From assembly GCF_002024165.1 (NCBI RefSeq), contig NZ_MWQN01000001.1:2232001-2296000 (forward strand): a stretch of 64,000 nucleotides of DNA, in the 5' to 3' direction. Of the stretch, positions 26,428-35,900 are shown in pieces. A model generated the notes under the pieces. It did no database searches and was not told the origin of the DNA. It worked only from the letters and a program-made list of their open reading frames with translations. Source of the stretch: Embleya scabrispora (GTDB taxonomy: Bacteria; Actinomycetota; Actinomycetes; Streptomycetales; Streptomycetaceae). Positions within the stretch are counted from its first letter, which is position 1. Every line of letters starts with the position of its first letter. A program made the position numbers and the translations under genes.

Positions 26428-27498
26428 TCAGCGCGTCTCGGTCACCTTCGCCAGCGCCCGAGGGGCGTCCGGGTCCAGACCGCGGGCCATGGTGACCTCG
26501 TACGCCAGCAGTTGCAGCGGAATGATCTCCAGGATCGGCTGCACCTCCTCGGCCACACCCTCCGGCAGCACGAAGCCCGCCGAGGCCCGGCCGACCTGGT
26601 CCGCGTTGCCGATCACCATCAGGTCCGCACCGCGCCCGCGCAGCCGCTCCAGGACCGGCTGGAGGGCGTCGCCGCCCTTGCCGTCCGGCACCACCGCGAT
26701 CACCGGGCTGACGTTGTCGACCATGGCCAGCGGCCCGTGCAGCAGGTCCGCCCCGGAGAACGGCTGGGCCGGGATGTAGCTGGTCTCCATGATCTTCAGC
26801 GCCGCCTCGCGCGCCGTCGGATAGCCGTAGCCGCGCGAGGTGATCACCAGGCGCTGCGCGAAGCGGTAGCGCTGCGCCAGCTCGGCCACCTCGTCCCGGC
26901 GGTCCAGCACGTCCCGCGCCAGTGCCGGTAGCAGGTCGGCCGGCGAGGTGTCGCCGCCGCGCAGGCCCTCGACGAACAGGTACAGCGCGAGCAGTTCCGC
27001 GGTGTACGTCTTGGTCGCGGGCAGCGCCTTCTCCGGACCGGCCAGCACGTCGATGTGGAACTCGGACACCGCGGCCAGCGCCGAGTCGGCGTTGTTGGTC
27101 ACCGCGAGGGTGATCGCGCCGGCCTTGCGGGCCGCCTCGGTGGAGGCCACCAGGTCGGGCGAGCCGCCCGACTGGGACACGGTGATCACCAGGCAGTCGC
27201 GCAGATCCGGCTCCGCGCCGTACGCCGTGGTCGTGGACATCGAGGTGAGCCCGGCGGGCTTGCCGAGCAGCACCTCGATCAGGTACTTCGCGTACAGCGC
27301 GGCGTTGTCGCTGGTGCCCCGCGCGGTCAGCAGCACGAACCGCGGGTTGCGCGCGGCGATCTCGGCCGCGACGGCGCGGATCGAGGGCGCGCCCTCGGCC
27401 AGGATCCGGCGCAGCACGGCAGGCTGCTCCGCCATCTCGGCGGACATGATGGTGCCCCGGTCGGGTGCCAGGACGTCACGGTCGTCGGTGGCGGACAT
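26428..27498 (-). CDS. SIS-domain glucosamine-6-phosphate deaminase (NagB-II/GlmS-like isomerase domain)
   Basis: 356 residues from ATG 27498 (GGAAGG 6-7 nt upstream). Two SIS sugar-isomerase domains: LLTARGTSDNAALYAKYL and TVSQSGGSPDLVAS in the first, SRGYGYPTAREAALKIMETS and FSGADLLHGPLA in the second. There is no glutaminase domain, so it is not GlmS. The context with nagA and das genes and the length fit the NagB-II class that deaminates GlcN-6-P to fructose-6-P and ammonia. S. coelicolor has a classical NagB next to its das genes; here the unrelated SIS enzyme appears to fill the role. It is 198 nt behind dasD on the same strand. Confidence 0.85.
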   Translation of the reverse strand: MSATDDRDVLAPDRGTIMSAEMAEQPAVLRRILAEGAPSIRAVAAEIAARNPRFVLLTARGTSDNAALYAKYLIEVLLGKPAGLTSMSTTTAYGAEPDLRDCLVITVSQSGGSPDLVASTEAARKAGAITLAVTNNADSALAAVSEFHIDVLAGPEKALPATKTYTAELLALYLFVEGLRGGDTSPADLLPALARDVLDRRDEVAELAQRYRFAQRLVITSRGYGYPTAREAALKIMETSYIPAQPFSGADLLHGPLAMVDNVSPVIAVVPDGKGGDALQPVLERLRGRGADLMVIGNADQVGRASAGFVLPEGVAEEVQPILEIIPLQLLAYEVTMARGLDPDAPRALAKVTETR

Positions 27499-27536
27499 GG
27501 TGCGGCCTTCCGTTGATTCCACGTGCTGATTCGGTT

Positions 27537-27552
27537 CCGCATACGAATGCGG
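27537..27552. promoter_or_regulatory. palindrome upstream of the deaminase gene
   Basis: CCGCATACGAATGCGG, with 6-bp perfect arms and a 4-nt centre, lies 39 nt before the start. It does not match the DasR consensus; the regulator is unknown. Confidence 0.4.
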
Positions 27553-27696
27553 AGGTCGGGCGGATCCGCGGGGTCGTGCCCCGGGAACGTCCGCCTTCCC
27601 AGTGTCCGGTCTCCCGGTGTCGGGCGGGTTCACGGGGGCCGGACGCACGGTGTCGAACGGATACCGAGCGTCCCGGCCCCCTGCCGAGGAATGCCG

Positions 27697-29163
27697 TCAG
27701 GCGAGCCGACGGCCGGTCAGGATCTCGGCGGCGGCGATCCCGCACACGGTGGCGGCGCCGTGCGTGGCGAGATGGGCGGCGCCCGGAGTGGCAGCTCCGG
27801 GGATGCCCATCTCGACCACGACGGCGTCCGGCCGCGCGGCGAGCAGGCCCGCCACGATCTCGGTCGCCCAGACGTGGTGCTCCAGGTTGCGCACCACGAG
27901 CACCAGGGGACGGTCCGCCCCCGCGCGCAGCACCTCGTCGATCAGCTGCGGCTCGGCGGCCCGGGCCCGGGTCACCGTGGTCCCCGGCAGCGCCTCGGCC
28001 AGCACCGGCGCAAGGCCCCACGGGGTCTGCTCGCCGACCGCGATGTTGGCGGTGGGCGACAGCTCCACCACGTGCGCGGGCCGGTCGATCGGCGTCACGG
28101 TACCGGTCACGCGGACCGCCCGGCGGGCCGCGTCGAGCCCGAGCGCGTAGTCGACCGGCTCGGCCGCGCCGACCTTCGCCCACGCGGCCAGCGCGTGCAC
28201 CCGCCCGGCCGCGTCGACCAGCCGCTCCTCGTCGAGCCGGCCCTCGCGGACCGCGTCCACCAGCGCGTCACGCAGGTGCAGCACGGTGTCCTCGTCGCAC
28301 AGCCCGCCGCCCACGCACACCGCGTCGACGCCGGCCGCGATCGCGCGGACGGTGCCGTCGGCTATGCCGTAGGTGTCGGCGATCGCGCCCATCTCGATGG
28401 CGTCGGTGACGATCAGGCCGGTGTAGCCCAGTTCCTCGCGCAGCAGCCCGGTCATGATCTTCCGGGACAGCGTCGCGGGCAGTTCGGTGTCGTACGCGGG
28501 CAGCAGGATGTGCGCGCTCATGATCGCCTTGGTGCCGGCCGCGATGCTCGCGTGGAACGGCACCAGTTCCCGGGCGGCCAGCGTCTCGCGCGAGACGTCC
28601 ACCAGCGGCATGCCGTGGTGCGAGTCGATCGCGGTGTCGCCGTGCCCGGGGAAGTGTTTGACGCACGCGGCCACGCCGGCCGCCTGAAGCCCGGTGACGT
28701 ACGCGGCGGTGTGCCGCGCGACCAGGTCGGGCTCGGCGCCGAAGGCCCGCACGCCGATGATCGGGTTGTCCGGGTTGGAGTTGACGTCGGCCGACGGCGC
28801 CCAGTTGAGGTTGACGCCGCACGCGGCCAACTCGCGCCCGAGCCCGCGCGCGACCGCCTCAGTGGTCGCGGTGTCGTCCACCACGCCGAGCGCCAGGTTG
28901 CCCGGCCAGCGGCTGCCGGTGTTCACGTGTATTCGGGTGACGTCCCCGCCCTCCTCGTCGATCGCGACGATGAGGTCGGGGTTCTCCCTGCGCAGTTCCT
29001 CGGTCAGTGTGGTGACCTGTTCGGGGGTCGCGATGTTGCGACCGAACAGGCCCACCGAGCCCAGCCCGCCGGCGATCCGGTGCCGCAGCCATCCGGGTGC
29101 GGTCAGGCCGTCGAAACCGGGCTGCAGGACGGCGAGCGCCAGGCGCTCGAGACGTTCGGACAT
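27697..29163 (-). CDS. dasD: glycoside hydrolase family 3 beta-N-acetylhexosaminidase
   Basis: 488 residues from ATG 29163, with no signal peptide, so it is cytoplasmic. The GH3 NagZ-type signature KHFPGHGDTAIDSHH (169-183) supplies the Asp-His general acid/base pair on the flexible loop, and the nucleophile is Asp254 in VTDAIEMGAI. It cleaves terminal beta-GlcNAc from chitobiose or muropeptides. It follows dasC by 6 nt and is the fourth gene of the das unit, so it most likely releases GlcNAc from chitooligosaccharide imported by DasABC. A C-terminal domain of about 140 residues follows the barrel, as in the longer GH3 enzymes. Confidence 0.9.
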   Translation of the reverse strand: MSERLERLALAVLQPGFDGLTAPGWLRHRIAGGLGSVGLFGRNIATPEQVTTLTEELRRENPDLIVAIDEEGGDVTRIHVNTGSRWPGNLALGVVDDTATTEAVARGLGRELAACGVNLNWAPSADVNSNPDNPIIGVRAFGAEPDLVARHTAAYVTGLQAAGVAACVKHFPGHGDTAIDSHHGMPLVDVSRETLAARELVPFHASIAAGTKAIMSAHILLPAYDTELPATLSRKIMTGLLREELGYTGLIVTDAIEMGAIADTYGIADGTVRAIAAGVDAVCVGGGLCDEDTVLHLRDALVDAVREGRLDEERLVDAAGRVHALAAWAKVGAAEPVDYALGLDAARRAVRVTGTVTPIDRPAHVVELSPTANIAVGEQTPWGLAPVLAEALPGTTVTRARAAEPQLIDEVLRAGADRPLVLVVRNLEHHVWATEIVAGLLAARPDAVVVEMGIPGAATPGAAHLATHGAATVCGIAAAEILTGRRLA

Positions 29164-29169
29164 GGTTGA

Positions 29170-30003
29170 TCAGCCCTTTACCGCGCCGGAGGTGAGCCCG
29201 CCGGTGACCTTGCCCTGCAAGACCAGGAAGATCGCAAGCACCGGAAGCATGAAGAGGGTGGAGGCGGCCATGATGGCGCCCCAGTCGATGGTGAGCCCGT
29301 TGCTGAAGGAGTTGAGCCAGGTCGGCAGCGTGCGCTGCTCCGGCTTGTTCAGCAGCAGCGCGTTGGCGAACGCGAACTCGTTCCACGCGGTGATGAAGCC
29401 GAACAGCGAGGTGGAGAGCAGACCCGGGGCCAGCAGCGGGAAGACGACCTTGCGGAACGCGGTGAAGCGCGAACAGCCGTCCACCCGGGCGGCCTCCTCC
29501 AGCTCCACCGGGATGCCCCCGAGGAAGCCGCGCAGGGTCACGATCGAGAACGGCAGCGTCATCACGAAGTAGATCGCGGTGAGCATCGGCAGCGAGTCGA
29601 GCAGGTCGTTGTCGCGCGCGATCAGGTACATCGGGATCATCAGCGCCTCCCACGGCGCCATCTGCGCGATGAACACCATGAGGATGAAGGGCGCCCGGCC
29701 CTTCCAGTGCATGCGCGCCACCGCGAACGCGGCGAAGCACGCCACGACCAGCGCCAGGAGCACGCCGCAGCCCGCGACCAACAGGCTGTTGCGCCAGTAG
29801 TCCCAGAAGTTCGGCGTGTTGACCGCGGTGTCGAAGTTGTGGAACGAGATCGAACTCGGCAGGAACTTCGGCGTCGACGACTGGATGTCCTTGGCCGGCT
29901 TGAACGCGGTGAGGATCATCCAGTAGACGGGGAAGATCGACACGGCGAAGACCAGCAGCGCCGCGATGTTGAGCGGAATCCGCTTCAGGGTGCGCGCCTT
30001 CAC
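29170..30003 (-). CDS. dasC: carbohydrate ABC transporter permease DasC
   Basis: 277 residues from GTG 30003, overlapping the dasB stop as GTGA. Six membrane helices, and the ATPase-docking EAA loop reads EEAARVDGCSRFTAFRKVVFP. This is the MalG-type second permease of a CUT1 sugar importer. With DasA and DasB it should transport N,N'-diacetylchitobiose or GlcNAc oligomers. No ATPase gene is present; in streptomycetes the shared ATPase MsiK serves these importers. Confidence 0.93.
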   Translation of the reverse strand: MKARTLKRIPLNIAALLVFAVSIFPVYWMILTAFKPAKDIQSSTPKFLPSSISFHNFDTAVNTPNFWDYWRNSLLVAGCGVLLALVVACFAAFAVARMHWKGRAPFILMVFIAQMAPWEALMIPMYLIARDNDLLDSLPMLTAIYFVMTLPFSIVTLRGFLGGIPVELEEAARVDGCSRFTAFRKVVFPLLAPGLLSTSLFGFITAWNEFAFANALLLNKPEQRTLPTWLNSFSNGLTIDWGAIMAASTLFMLPVLAIFLVLQGKVTGGLTSGAVKG

Positions 30004-31004
30004 TTGTCGGCCTCCCGCTCCTGCTTGAACATCTGACGGAAGTAGAAGACGAGCATCACCACGAGGATGAGCACGGTGATCGTGGAGATCGCGCCGGCCA
30101 TGTCGAACAACTTGAGCGACATGCCCTGCTGGTACGCGTACACGGGCAGCGTGCGGACGTCGTTGATCGGCCCGTTCTCACCCGCGATCGCCCAGATCTG
30201 GGCGAACGACTTGAAGATCCAGATCACTTCCAGCGAGGTCACCAGCGCGAAGATCGGGCGCAGGATCGGGAAGGTGATCGAGCGGAAGATCCGCACCGGA
30301 CCCGCACCGTCGAGCCGGGCCGACTCGTAGACGTCGGTCGACACGGTGGTCAGCCCGGCGTAGAGGGTCAGCGTGGCGAAGGGGATCGACTGCCACACGA
30401 TGAGCAGGGTGACCACGGTCAGGGTGGAGGTTCCGTGCGCGAACCAGGTGTAGCCCTCGTAGTCGAAGCCGAGCTTGACCAGCGCCCAGTTGACCACGCC
30501 GTTGTCGGAGCGGAACAGCCACTTGAAGATCGTGGTGGCCGCGATCACCGGGGTCGCCCACGCGGCGACCAGGCCGATCAGCACCACGATGCGCATGGCC
30601 TTGCCGAGCTTCATCAGCATCAGCGCGCACAGCGTGGAGATCACCATGATCGCCACGACGTTGACCGCGGTGAAATAGAAGGTCCGCCGGGTGACCTCCC
30701 AGAACTCGTCGTCCTTGAAGACGGCCTGGTAGTTCTCCCAGCCGACGTAGTCGGCCGACCGCGAGATCAGCTGCTTGAAGCGGTAATGCTGGAACGACAA
30801 CATGACGTTCCGGACCACCGGATAGAACAGCAGGAAGGCGATCCCGAGGATCGCGGGCGCGACAAGAAGGTATGGGGTGACCGTCTTGACGATCCCCGAC
30901 GGCTTGCGTGGGGGCTTCGATGCGCGTCTGGCACCCGATGGTGCCTGCTTGCGCGGGGGCTGCGTAGGTGTCGCGACCACCGCGTCTGCCTTGGAGGCTG
31001 ACAC
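30000..31004 (-). CDS. dasB: carbohydrate ABC transporter permease DasB
   Basis: 334 residues from GTG 31004, with GGGAAGG upstream. A polar, Pro/Lys-rich cytoplasmic N-terminus of about 40 residues precedes six helices; the EAA loop reads YESARLDGAGPVRIFRSITFP. It is the MalF-type permease of the Das chitobiose importer and the translational partner of dasC. Separated from dasA by 220 nt that contain a stem-loop, a layout that lets the binding protein be made in excess. Confidence 0.93.
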   Translation of the reverse strand: MSASKADAVVATPTQPPRKQAPSGARRASKPPRKPSGIVKTVTPYLLVAPAILGIAFLLFYPVVRNVMLSFQHYRFKQLISRSADYVGWENYQAVFKDDEFWEVTRRTFYFTAVNVVAIMVISTLCALMLMKLGKAMRIVVLIGLVAAWATPVIAATTIFKWLFRSDNGVVNWALVKLGFDYEGYTWFAHGTSTLTVVTLLIVWQSIPFATLTLYAGLTTVSTDVYESARLDGAGPVRIFRSITFPILRPIFALVTSLEVIWIFKSFAQIWAIAGENGPINDVRTLPVYAYQQGMSLKLFDMAGAISTITVLILVVMLVFYFRQMFKQEREADK

Positions 31005-31129
31005 AGCTGCCTTCCCGTTGTTCGGTGTCGGGGGTCTCCGGCCCGTCCGGCCCGGTGGCGGGACGTGGCGAGAGCGCGGAGCCGGCGACGGGGGACCGCC
31101 GGCGGGCCGCGCCGGGTGGGCCGGGCCGG

Positions 31130-31160
31130 TCCCGCCGCGGAGGAGTACCCCGCGGCGGGA
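31130..31160 (-). terminator. stem-loop between dasA and dasB
   Basis: An 11-bp perfect stem (31130-31140 with 31150-31160) in the 220-nt gap after dasA. It probably acts as a partial terminator or mRNA stabiliser. Confidence 0.6.
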
Positions 31161-31224
31161 GCCGACCGTTCGGCCGGACTGTTCATCACCCGATCCGCTC
31201 AGCGGTTCGGGCGGGTGTCGCGAA

Positions 31225-32526
31225 TCAGTTCTTGGTGTTCAGCGTCTTCTCGATCGACGCGTTGGCTTCCTTGCCGGCCGCGGCCGCGTCGCCACCGGTC
31301 ATCACCTTGGTGAGGTACGCCTTGATCGGGTTGTTCTCCTCGACGGAGGCCCAGTTCGGCGAGTTGGGGGTGGCGAAGCCGTTCTTCGCGCCCTCCATCA
31401 TCGCCGCGCCGCCCGGGTCGGCGGTGACGGCGCCGCCGAGCGTGTTCTTGTTCGGGAGCTGCTTGGTCGCCTGCGCGAGCTTGGTCTGCCACTCGTCGCT
31501 GTTGATCAGCTTGATGACGTCGTAGGCCAGGTCCTGGTTCTTCGACGCCTCGGGGACCATCAGGTCGGAACCGCCGGTGAGGGTGGCACCGGCCTTGCTC
31601 GCGTCCTTGCCCGGGATCGGGAAGAAGCCGAACTTGTCCTTCAGGGCCGGGTTCGACTTGATGATCGTCTCGGCCTCGCCGGGAACGGCGATGAACTGGG
31701 CGATCTTGCCGCCGTCGGCCGCGACGACCTCGGGCTGGGTCTTCTCGTCGCCGTCCTTGGCGGCCTTGCCGAGCGCCTGGAGCTGCTTGTAGAAGCCGGC
31801 CGCGGCGACGGCCGGGGCGCCGTCGAGGTTGGCCTTCCACGCGCTGCCGGACTTGGTCGCGAGGTCGGCGCCCTCGTCCTTGAGCAGGCCGGAGTAGAAG
31901 TACCAGTTCTGACCGGGCAGGTAGATGCCCTGCTGGTCGCCGGTGTTGAGGCGGGTGGTGACGTCGAGCCACTCGGCGCGGGTCTTCGGCGGCGTGGTGA
32001 TGCCGGCCTTCGCGAAGAGGTCCTTGTTGTAGATCACGACACGGTTGGCGGCGTAGAACGGGATGCCGTAGGTCTTGCCGTCGACCTTGCCCGGGTCGGA
32101 CAGGCCGGTCAGCCAGTCCTTGCCACCGAGCTCGTTGACCTTGGAGCTGAGGTCCTTCAGGCCGCCCGAGGCGCCGTACTGGGCGATCTGGGTGTTGCCC
32201 GCCTCGACGACGTCGGGGGCGTCGTTGCTGGCGAGGGCGCCGGTGATCTTCTGACCGATACCGTTCCACTGCTGGATCTGCACGTCCAGCTTGGCGCCCG
32301 GGTGGTCCGCCTCGAACTTGGTCTTCAGCGCGGCGATGTAGTCGTCGGGGGCGGAGCCCTTCATCAGCCAGACGCGAACGGTCTTGCCGTTGCCCGCGGC
32401 CGGCGCGCTCGCGCCCGGTGCCTTGGTTTCCTTCTTGTTGTCATCGCTGCTGCTGTCGGATCCACAGGCGGCAACACCGGTCAGCGCCGCCGCGACACCG
32501 GCCGCGACGAGAAGACGACGCTTCAC
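31225..32526 (-). CDS. dasA: extracellular solute-binding lipoprotein DasA
   Basis: 433 residues from GTG 32526, preceded by GAGGAGG with 6-nt spacing. The N-terminus is a lipoprotein signal (KRRLLVAAGVAAALTGVAAC), then an Asp/Ser/Lys-rich linker and a CUT1-type binding protein (VRVWLMKGSAPDDYIAAL, DAPDVVEAGNTQ, GIPFYAANRVVIYNKDLF). It captures chitobiose/GlcNAc oligomers outside the membrane for DasBC. The assignment to DasA rather than another sugar binder rests mainly on context (dasR divergent, dre sites, dasBCD downstream). Lys and Asp use is higher than in neighbours, as is usual for an abundant secreted protein. Confidence 0.87.
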   Translation of the reverse strand: MKRRLLVAAGVAAALTGVAACGSDSSSDDNKKETKAPGASAPAAGNGKTVRVWLMKGSAPDDYIAALKTKFEADHPGAKLDVQIQQWNGIGQKITGALASNDAPDVVEAGNTQIAQYGASGGLKDLSSKVNELGGKDWLTGLSDPGKVDGKTYGIPFYAANRVVIYNKDLFAKAGITTPPKTRAEWLDVTTRLNTGDQQGIYLPGQNWYFYSGLLKDEGADLATKSGSAWKANLDGAPAVAAAGFYKQLQALGKAAKDGDEKTQPEVVAADGGKIAQFIAVPGEAETIIKSNPALKDKFGFFPIPGKDASKAGATLTGGSDLMVPEASKNQDLAYDVIKLINSDEWQTKLAQATKQLPNKNTLGGAVTADPGGAAMMEGAKNGFATPNSPNWASVEENNPIKAYLTKVMTGGDAAAAGKEANASIEKTLNTKN

Positions 32527-32851
32527 TACATCCTCCTCAGGATGTCGGGCACCGCAGTTCGGTATGAAGTCGTCGATATTCGCCCGTCGGATCCGTGAGG
32601 TGCGCGGACCGACCGAGTCCCCCACTGGGGAGGGGACTCGAAATGGGAAAACACCGACGCCCCAGGGACGAGGGTTGCGCGGTGACCATCAATGGTTTAG
32701 ACCATTTCGGAGGTTGGCATAGACCAATTGGGGTGTCAAGGTTCCGTAGACGGCGAAGGCACGCCGTTATCGGACCGACATCCGCGCTCCTGGTCCTGGG
32801 GGGATCGGTGGTCGTGCCACGATGGGGACCGAACGTGTCAGGAGGGCACCG
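32527..32851. other. divergent dasA-dasR control region
   Basis: About 325 bases carrying the promoters of dasA (minus) and dasR (plus) and two DasR sites (32691-32728). The rest is ordinary GC-rich sequence, with no small gene that I can support. Confidence 0.7.
32691..32728. promoter_or_regulatory. paired DasR-binding sites between dasA and dasR
   Basis: AATGGTTTAGACCATT (32691-32706) is a near-perfect dre. GTTGGCATAGACCAAT (32713-32728) is a weaker match with an intact TAGACCA half. Centres are 22 bp apart. Confidence 0.8.
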
Positions 32852-33637
32852 GTGACGGCGGAACACGTGATCACGACCACGGCGGACAGTGCGATGGCGG
32901 GAGGCGACGCCGGCCTCGAGCCGAGCGCTCGCGTGCCCAAGTACTACCGCCTCAAGCGCCATCTTCAGGAGCTGACCAACACCCAGCCACCGGGCACGCC
33001 CGTGCCACCCGAGCGCACCCTCGCGGCGCAGTTCGACATCTCCCGCACCACCGTGCGCCAGGCGCTTCAGGAACTGGTCATCGAGGGGCGCCTCGAGCGC
33101 GCCCAGGGCCGGGGCACCTTCGTCGCCAAGCCCAAGGTGGCCCAGAGCCTGCAGCTGACGTCGTACACCGAGGACATGCAGGCCCAGGGCCTGGAGCCGA
33201 CCTCGCGACTGATCGAGATCGGCTACATCACCTGCGACGACCACCTCGCGGAGCGGCTCGCCATCCGGCCCGGCAACCGCGTGTTGCGGATCGAGCGACT
33301 GCGGCTGGCCAACTCCGAGCCGATGGCGATCGAGACCACCCACCTGTCCACCAAGCGCTTTCCCGGGTTGCGCAAGCACCTGGCCAAGCACAACTCGCTG
33401 TATCGAGCCCTGTCGACCGGTTTCGACGTGCACCTCGCCGAGGCCGAGGAGACCATCGAAACCGCGATGGCCACCCCGCGCGAGGCCGGACTGCTCGGTA
33501 CCGACGTGGGCCTGCCGCTGCTGCTGCTGTCCCGACACAGCTTCGACACCGACGGCGAACCGGTCGAATGGGTGCGATCCGTCTACCGCGGCGACCGGTA
33601 CAAGTTCGTCGCCCGCCTGCGCCGCCCCCAGGAATGA
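32852..33637 (+). CDS. dasR: GntR/HutC-family regulator DasR
   Basis: 261 residues from GTG 32852, chosen for GGAGGG 5 nt upstream; an in-frame ATG at 32822 lacks a ribosome site. The winged helix is complete ([68 protein letters not shown], quoted from positions about 28-95 in parts: [22 protein letters not shown]). A UTRA effector domain follows ([37 protein letters not shown]). DasR is the global aminosugar repressor that responds to GlcN-6-P and GlcNAc-6-P and controls chitin use, development and antibiotics. It is flanked by its own sites. Confidence 0.95.
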   Translation: MTAEHVITTTADSAMAGGDAGLEPSARVPKYYRLKRHLQELTNTQPPGTPVPPERTLAAQFDISRTTVRQALQELVIEGRLERAQGRGTFVAKPKVAQSLQLTSYTEDMQAQGLEPTSRLIEIGYITCDDHLAERLAIRPGNRVLRIERLRLANSEPMAIETTHLSTKRFPGLRKHLAKHNSLYRALSTGFDVHLAEAEETIETAMATPREAGLLGTDVGLPLLLLSRHSFDTDGEPVEWVRSVYRGDRYKFVARLRRPQE

Positions 33638-33686
33638 GCCGGTGAGCGCGCCGTGAGCCCGCCGGCGGTCCTCCCCCACACATGCC

Positions 33687-33728
33687 ATCGGCCGGACGGC
33701 CCGGGCCCACCCGGACCGTCCGGCCGAT
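33687..33728 (+). terminator. terminator hairpin behind dasR
   Basis: A perfect 13-bp stem (33687-33699 with 33716-33728) with a GC-rich 16-nt loop, 50 nt after the dasR stop. Confidence 0.7.
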
Positions 33729-33976
33729 CGCCGGAGGATTGCCGTTCACTCCCACAGCCCCGTGCAGGGGGCCACTCGTCCGGTGTCGTGCGCGGCCCCG
33801 CCGGACCACGCGCGCACCACCTCCATCATGCCTCGCCGCCACACCCCGACGTCGGGGCCACAGGTCCACGAACCGCGGGCCCAAGGTCCCCGGAACGTGC
33901 CTGCGCTCCGCCGCCGGGCGCCGCGGCGTGCGGTGCCGGGCGTCGTGGTGCCCGGCGGGTGGCCGAAGGCACGCCC

Positions 33977-33982
33977 TACGCT
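33977..33982 (+). promoter_or_regulatory. -10 box of leaderless bioD-bioB unit
   Basis: TACGCT lies 8 nt before ATG 33991, with no Shine-Dalgarno. No DasR-type site is near. Confidence 0.55.
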
Positions 33983-33990
33983 GGACCGTC

Positions 33991-34716
33991 ATGAGCGTTC
34001 TCGTGGTGACCGGCACCGACACCGGGGTGGGCAAGACGATCGTCACGGCGGCCGTCGCCGCCATCGCCGCGGTGCGCGGCGGCTCCGTCGCGGTGGTCAA
34101 GCCCTCGCAGACGGGCGTGGCGCCCGACGAGCCGGGCGACCTCGCCGACGTGCGGCGCCTGGCCGGGGTGACCGACCTGCACGAATACTCCCGCTACCCC
34201 GACCCGCTCTCCCCCGCCGCCGCCTCGCGGGTCTCGGGCCTGCCGCCGGTGGACCTGTACGGGGTCGCCGACCGGGTCCGCACGCTGGCCAAGGAGACCG
34301 ACCTCGTGGTGGTCGAGGGCGCGGGCGGCCTGCTCGTGCGCTTCGACGACGACGGCACCACGATCGCCGACCTCGCGCACGAGCTGCGGGCGGGCGTGCT
34401 GGTGGTGGCCCGGCCCGACCTCGGCACCCTCAACCACACCGCGCTGACTCTGGAGTCGTTGGCCCACCGGGGGGTCGACCTGGTCGGCGTGGTGATCGGC
34501 GCCTGGCCGAAGGAGCCCGACCTGGCGATGCGCTGCAACGTCCGGGACCTGGAGACGCTGGCCGCCCGACCGCTGGCCGGCGTACTGCCCGCCGGCGCCG
34601 GTTCGCTGCACCCGGCCGACTTCCTGCTCACGGCCCGCGCGAGTCTCGCCCCCGCCCTGGGGGGTACCTTCGACCCGGCCGCGTTCCGCGCCGCACAGGA
34701 TCCGACCGCAAGGTGA
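33991..34716 (+). CDS. bioD: dethiobiotin synthetase
   Basis: 241 residues from ATG 33991. The P-loop [10 protein letters not shown] (7-16), VVKPSQTGV (KPxQTG motif) and [11 protein letters not shown] are the fingerprints of BioD. It forms the ureido ring of dethiobiotin from DAPA, CO2 and ATP. It is followed directly by bioB with a short overlap or gap depending on the bioB start, so the two form an operon. Confidence 0.94.
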   Translation: MSVLVVTGTDTGVGKTIVTAAVAAIAAVRGGSVAVVKPSQTGVAPDEPGDLADVRRLAGVTDLHEYSRYPDPLSPAAASRVSGLPPVDLYGVADRVRTLAKETDLVVVEGAGGLLVRFDDDGTTIADLAHELRAGVLVVARPDLGTLNHTALTLESLAHRGVDLVGVVIGAWPKEPDLAMRCNVRDLETLAARPLAGVLPAGAGSLHPADFLLTARASLAPALGGTFDPAAFRAAQDPTAR

Positions 34717-34721
34717 GCCAC

Positions 34722-35765
34722 ATGACGGAATCCCTCGACACCGCCCTCGACGACCGTACGCAGACCGGGACCGACGACATCCTGGCCGTGGCCCGACACC
34801 AGGTCCTGGAGCAGGGTCGCGGCCTGAGCGCCGAACAGGTGCTGGCCGTGCTGACCCTGCCCGACGACCGGCTGGAGGAACTGCTCCAGCTCGCGCACGA
34901 GGTGCGGGTCCGGCACTGCGGGCCCGAGGTCGAGGTCGAGGGCATCGTCTCGGTCAAGACCGGCGGTTGCCCCGAGGACTGCCACTTCTGCTCGCAGTCC
35001 GGTCTGTTCCCCTCTCCCGTACGGGCCGCCTGGCTCGACATCCCCTCCCTCGTGGAGGCGGCGAAGGAGACCGCCGCGACCGGCGCCACCGAGTTCTGCA
35101 TCGTGGCCGCGGTGCGCGGCCCGGACGCGCGCCTGATGAAGCAGATGCGCGAGGGCGTCGCGGCGATCCGCGAGGCCGTGGACATCAACATCGCCGCCTC
35201 TCTCGGCATGCTCACCCAGGAGCAGGTCGACGAGCTGGCCGACATGGGCATCCACCGCTACAACCACAACCTGGAGACGGCGAAGTCGTACTTCACCAAC
35301 GTGGTCACCACCCACACGTGGGAGGAGCGCTGGGACACCCTGCGGATGGTGCGCGCGGCGGGCATGGAGGTGTGCTGCGGCGGCATCGTCGGCATGGGCG
35401 AGTCGGTCGAGCAGCGCGCCGAGTTCGCCGGCCAGCTGGCCGAGCTGGAGCCGGACGAGGTGCCGCTGAACTTCCTCAACCCGCGCCCGGGCACCCCGTT
35501 CGCCGACCAGAAGGTGCTGGAGCCGCGCGAGGCGCTGCGGATCATCGGCGCCTTCCGGCTCGCCCTGCCCCGGACCATCCTGCGCTACGCGGGCGGCCGC
35601 GAGATCGCGCTCGGCGACCTCGGCACGCGCGACGGCCTGCTCGGCGGGATCAACGCGGTGATCGTCGGCAACTACCTCACCACCCTGGGCCGCACCGCCG
35701 ACGCCGACCTGGCCCTGCTCGACGAACTGAGCATGCCGGTCAAGGCACTCAACCAGACCCTGTAG
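34722..35765 (+). CDS. bioB: biotin synthase
   Basis: 347 residues from ATG 34722, preferred because AAGGTGAG lies 5 nt upstream; GTG 34713 would overlap the bioD stop as GTGA. It is a radical SAM enzyme with the cluster motif C83-x3-C87-x2-C90 in [10 protein letters not shown], plus [12 protein letters not shown] and the auxiliary-cluster region [12 protein letters not shown] with the conserved Arg. It inserts sulfur into dethiobiotin. Actinobacterial BioB of this type depends on the small protein BsaP, which is encoded 2.5 kb downstream. Confidence 0.95.
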   Translation: MTESLDTALDDRTQTGTDDILAVARHQVLEQGRGLSAEQVLAVLTLPDDRLEELLQLAHEVRVRHCGPEVEVEGIVSVKTGGCPEDCHFCSQSGLFPSPVRAAWLDIPSLVEAAKETAATGATEFCIVAAVRGPDARLMKQMREGVAAIREAVDINIAASLGMLTQEQVDELADMGIHRYNHNLETAKSYFTNVVTTHTWEERWDTLRMVRAAGMEVCCGGIVGMGESVEQRAEFAGQLAELEPDEVPLNFLNPRPGTPFADQKVLEPREALRIIGAFRLALPRTILRYAGGREIALGDLGTRDGLLGGINAVIVGNYLTTLGRTADADLALLDELSMPVKALNQTL

Positions 35766-35900
35766 CCACACCGCCCGCCGCCGGCCCCCACCGACCCCGG
35801 GGGCCGCCGGCGCCGGCCCCTCTACTGCCCGCCGGGCGCGCGCGGATAGGTTTCCCCCGGCACACGAGGGTGGCGGCGTCTACGGCGACGGAGGCCGGGC

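Larger units (their letters stand above)
33638..33990. other. intergenic region dasR-bioD
   Basis: About 353 bases. It holds the dasR terminator (33687-33728) and the leaderless bioD promoter at its end; otherwise I see nothing. Confidence 0.6.

Noticed and set aside
32822-32851. DasR start at ATG 32822
   Set aside because: No Shine-Dalgarno before it, whereas GTG 32852 has GGAGGG with 5-nt spacing.
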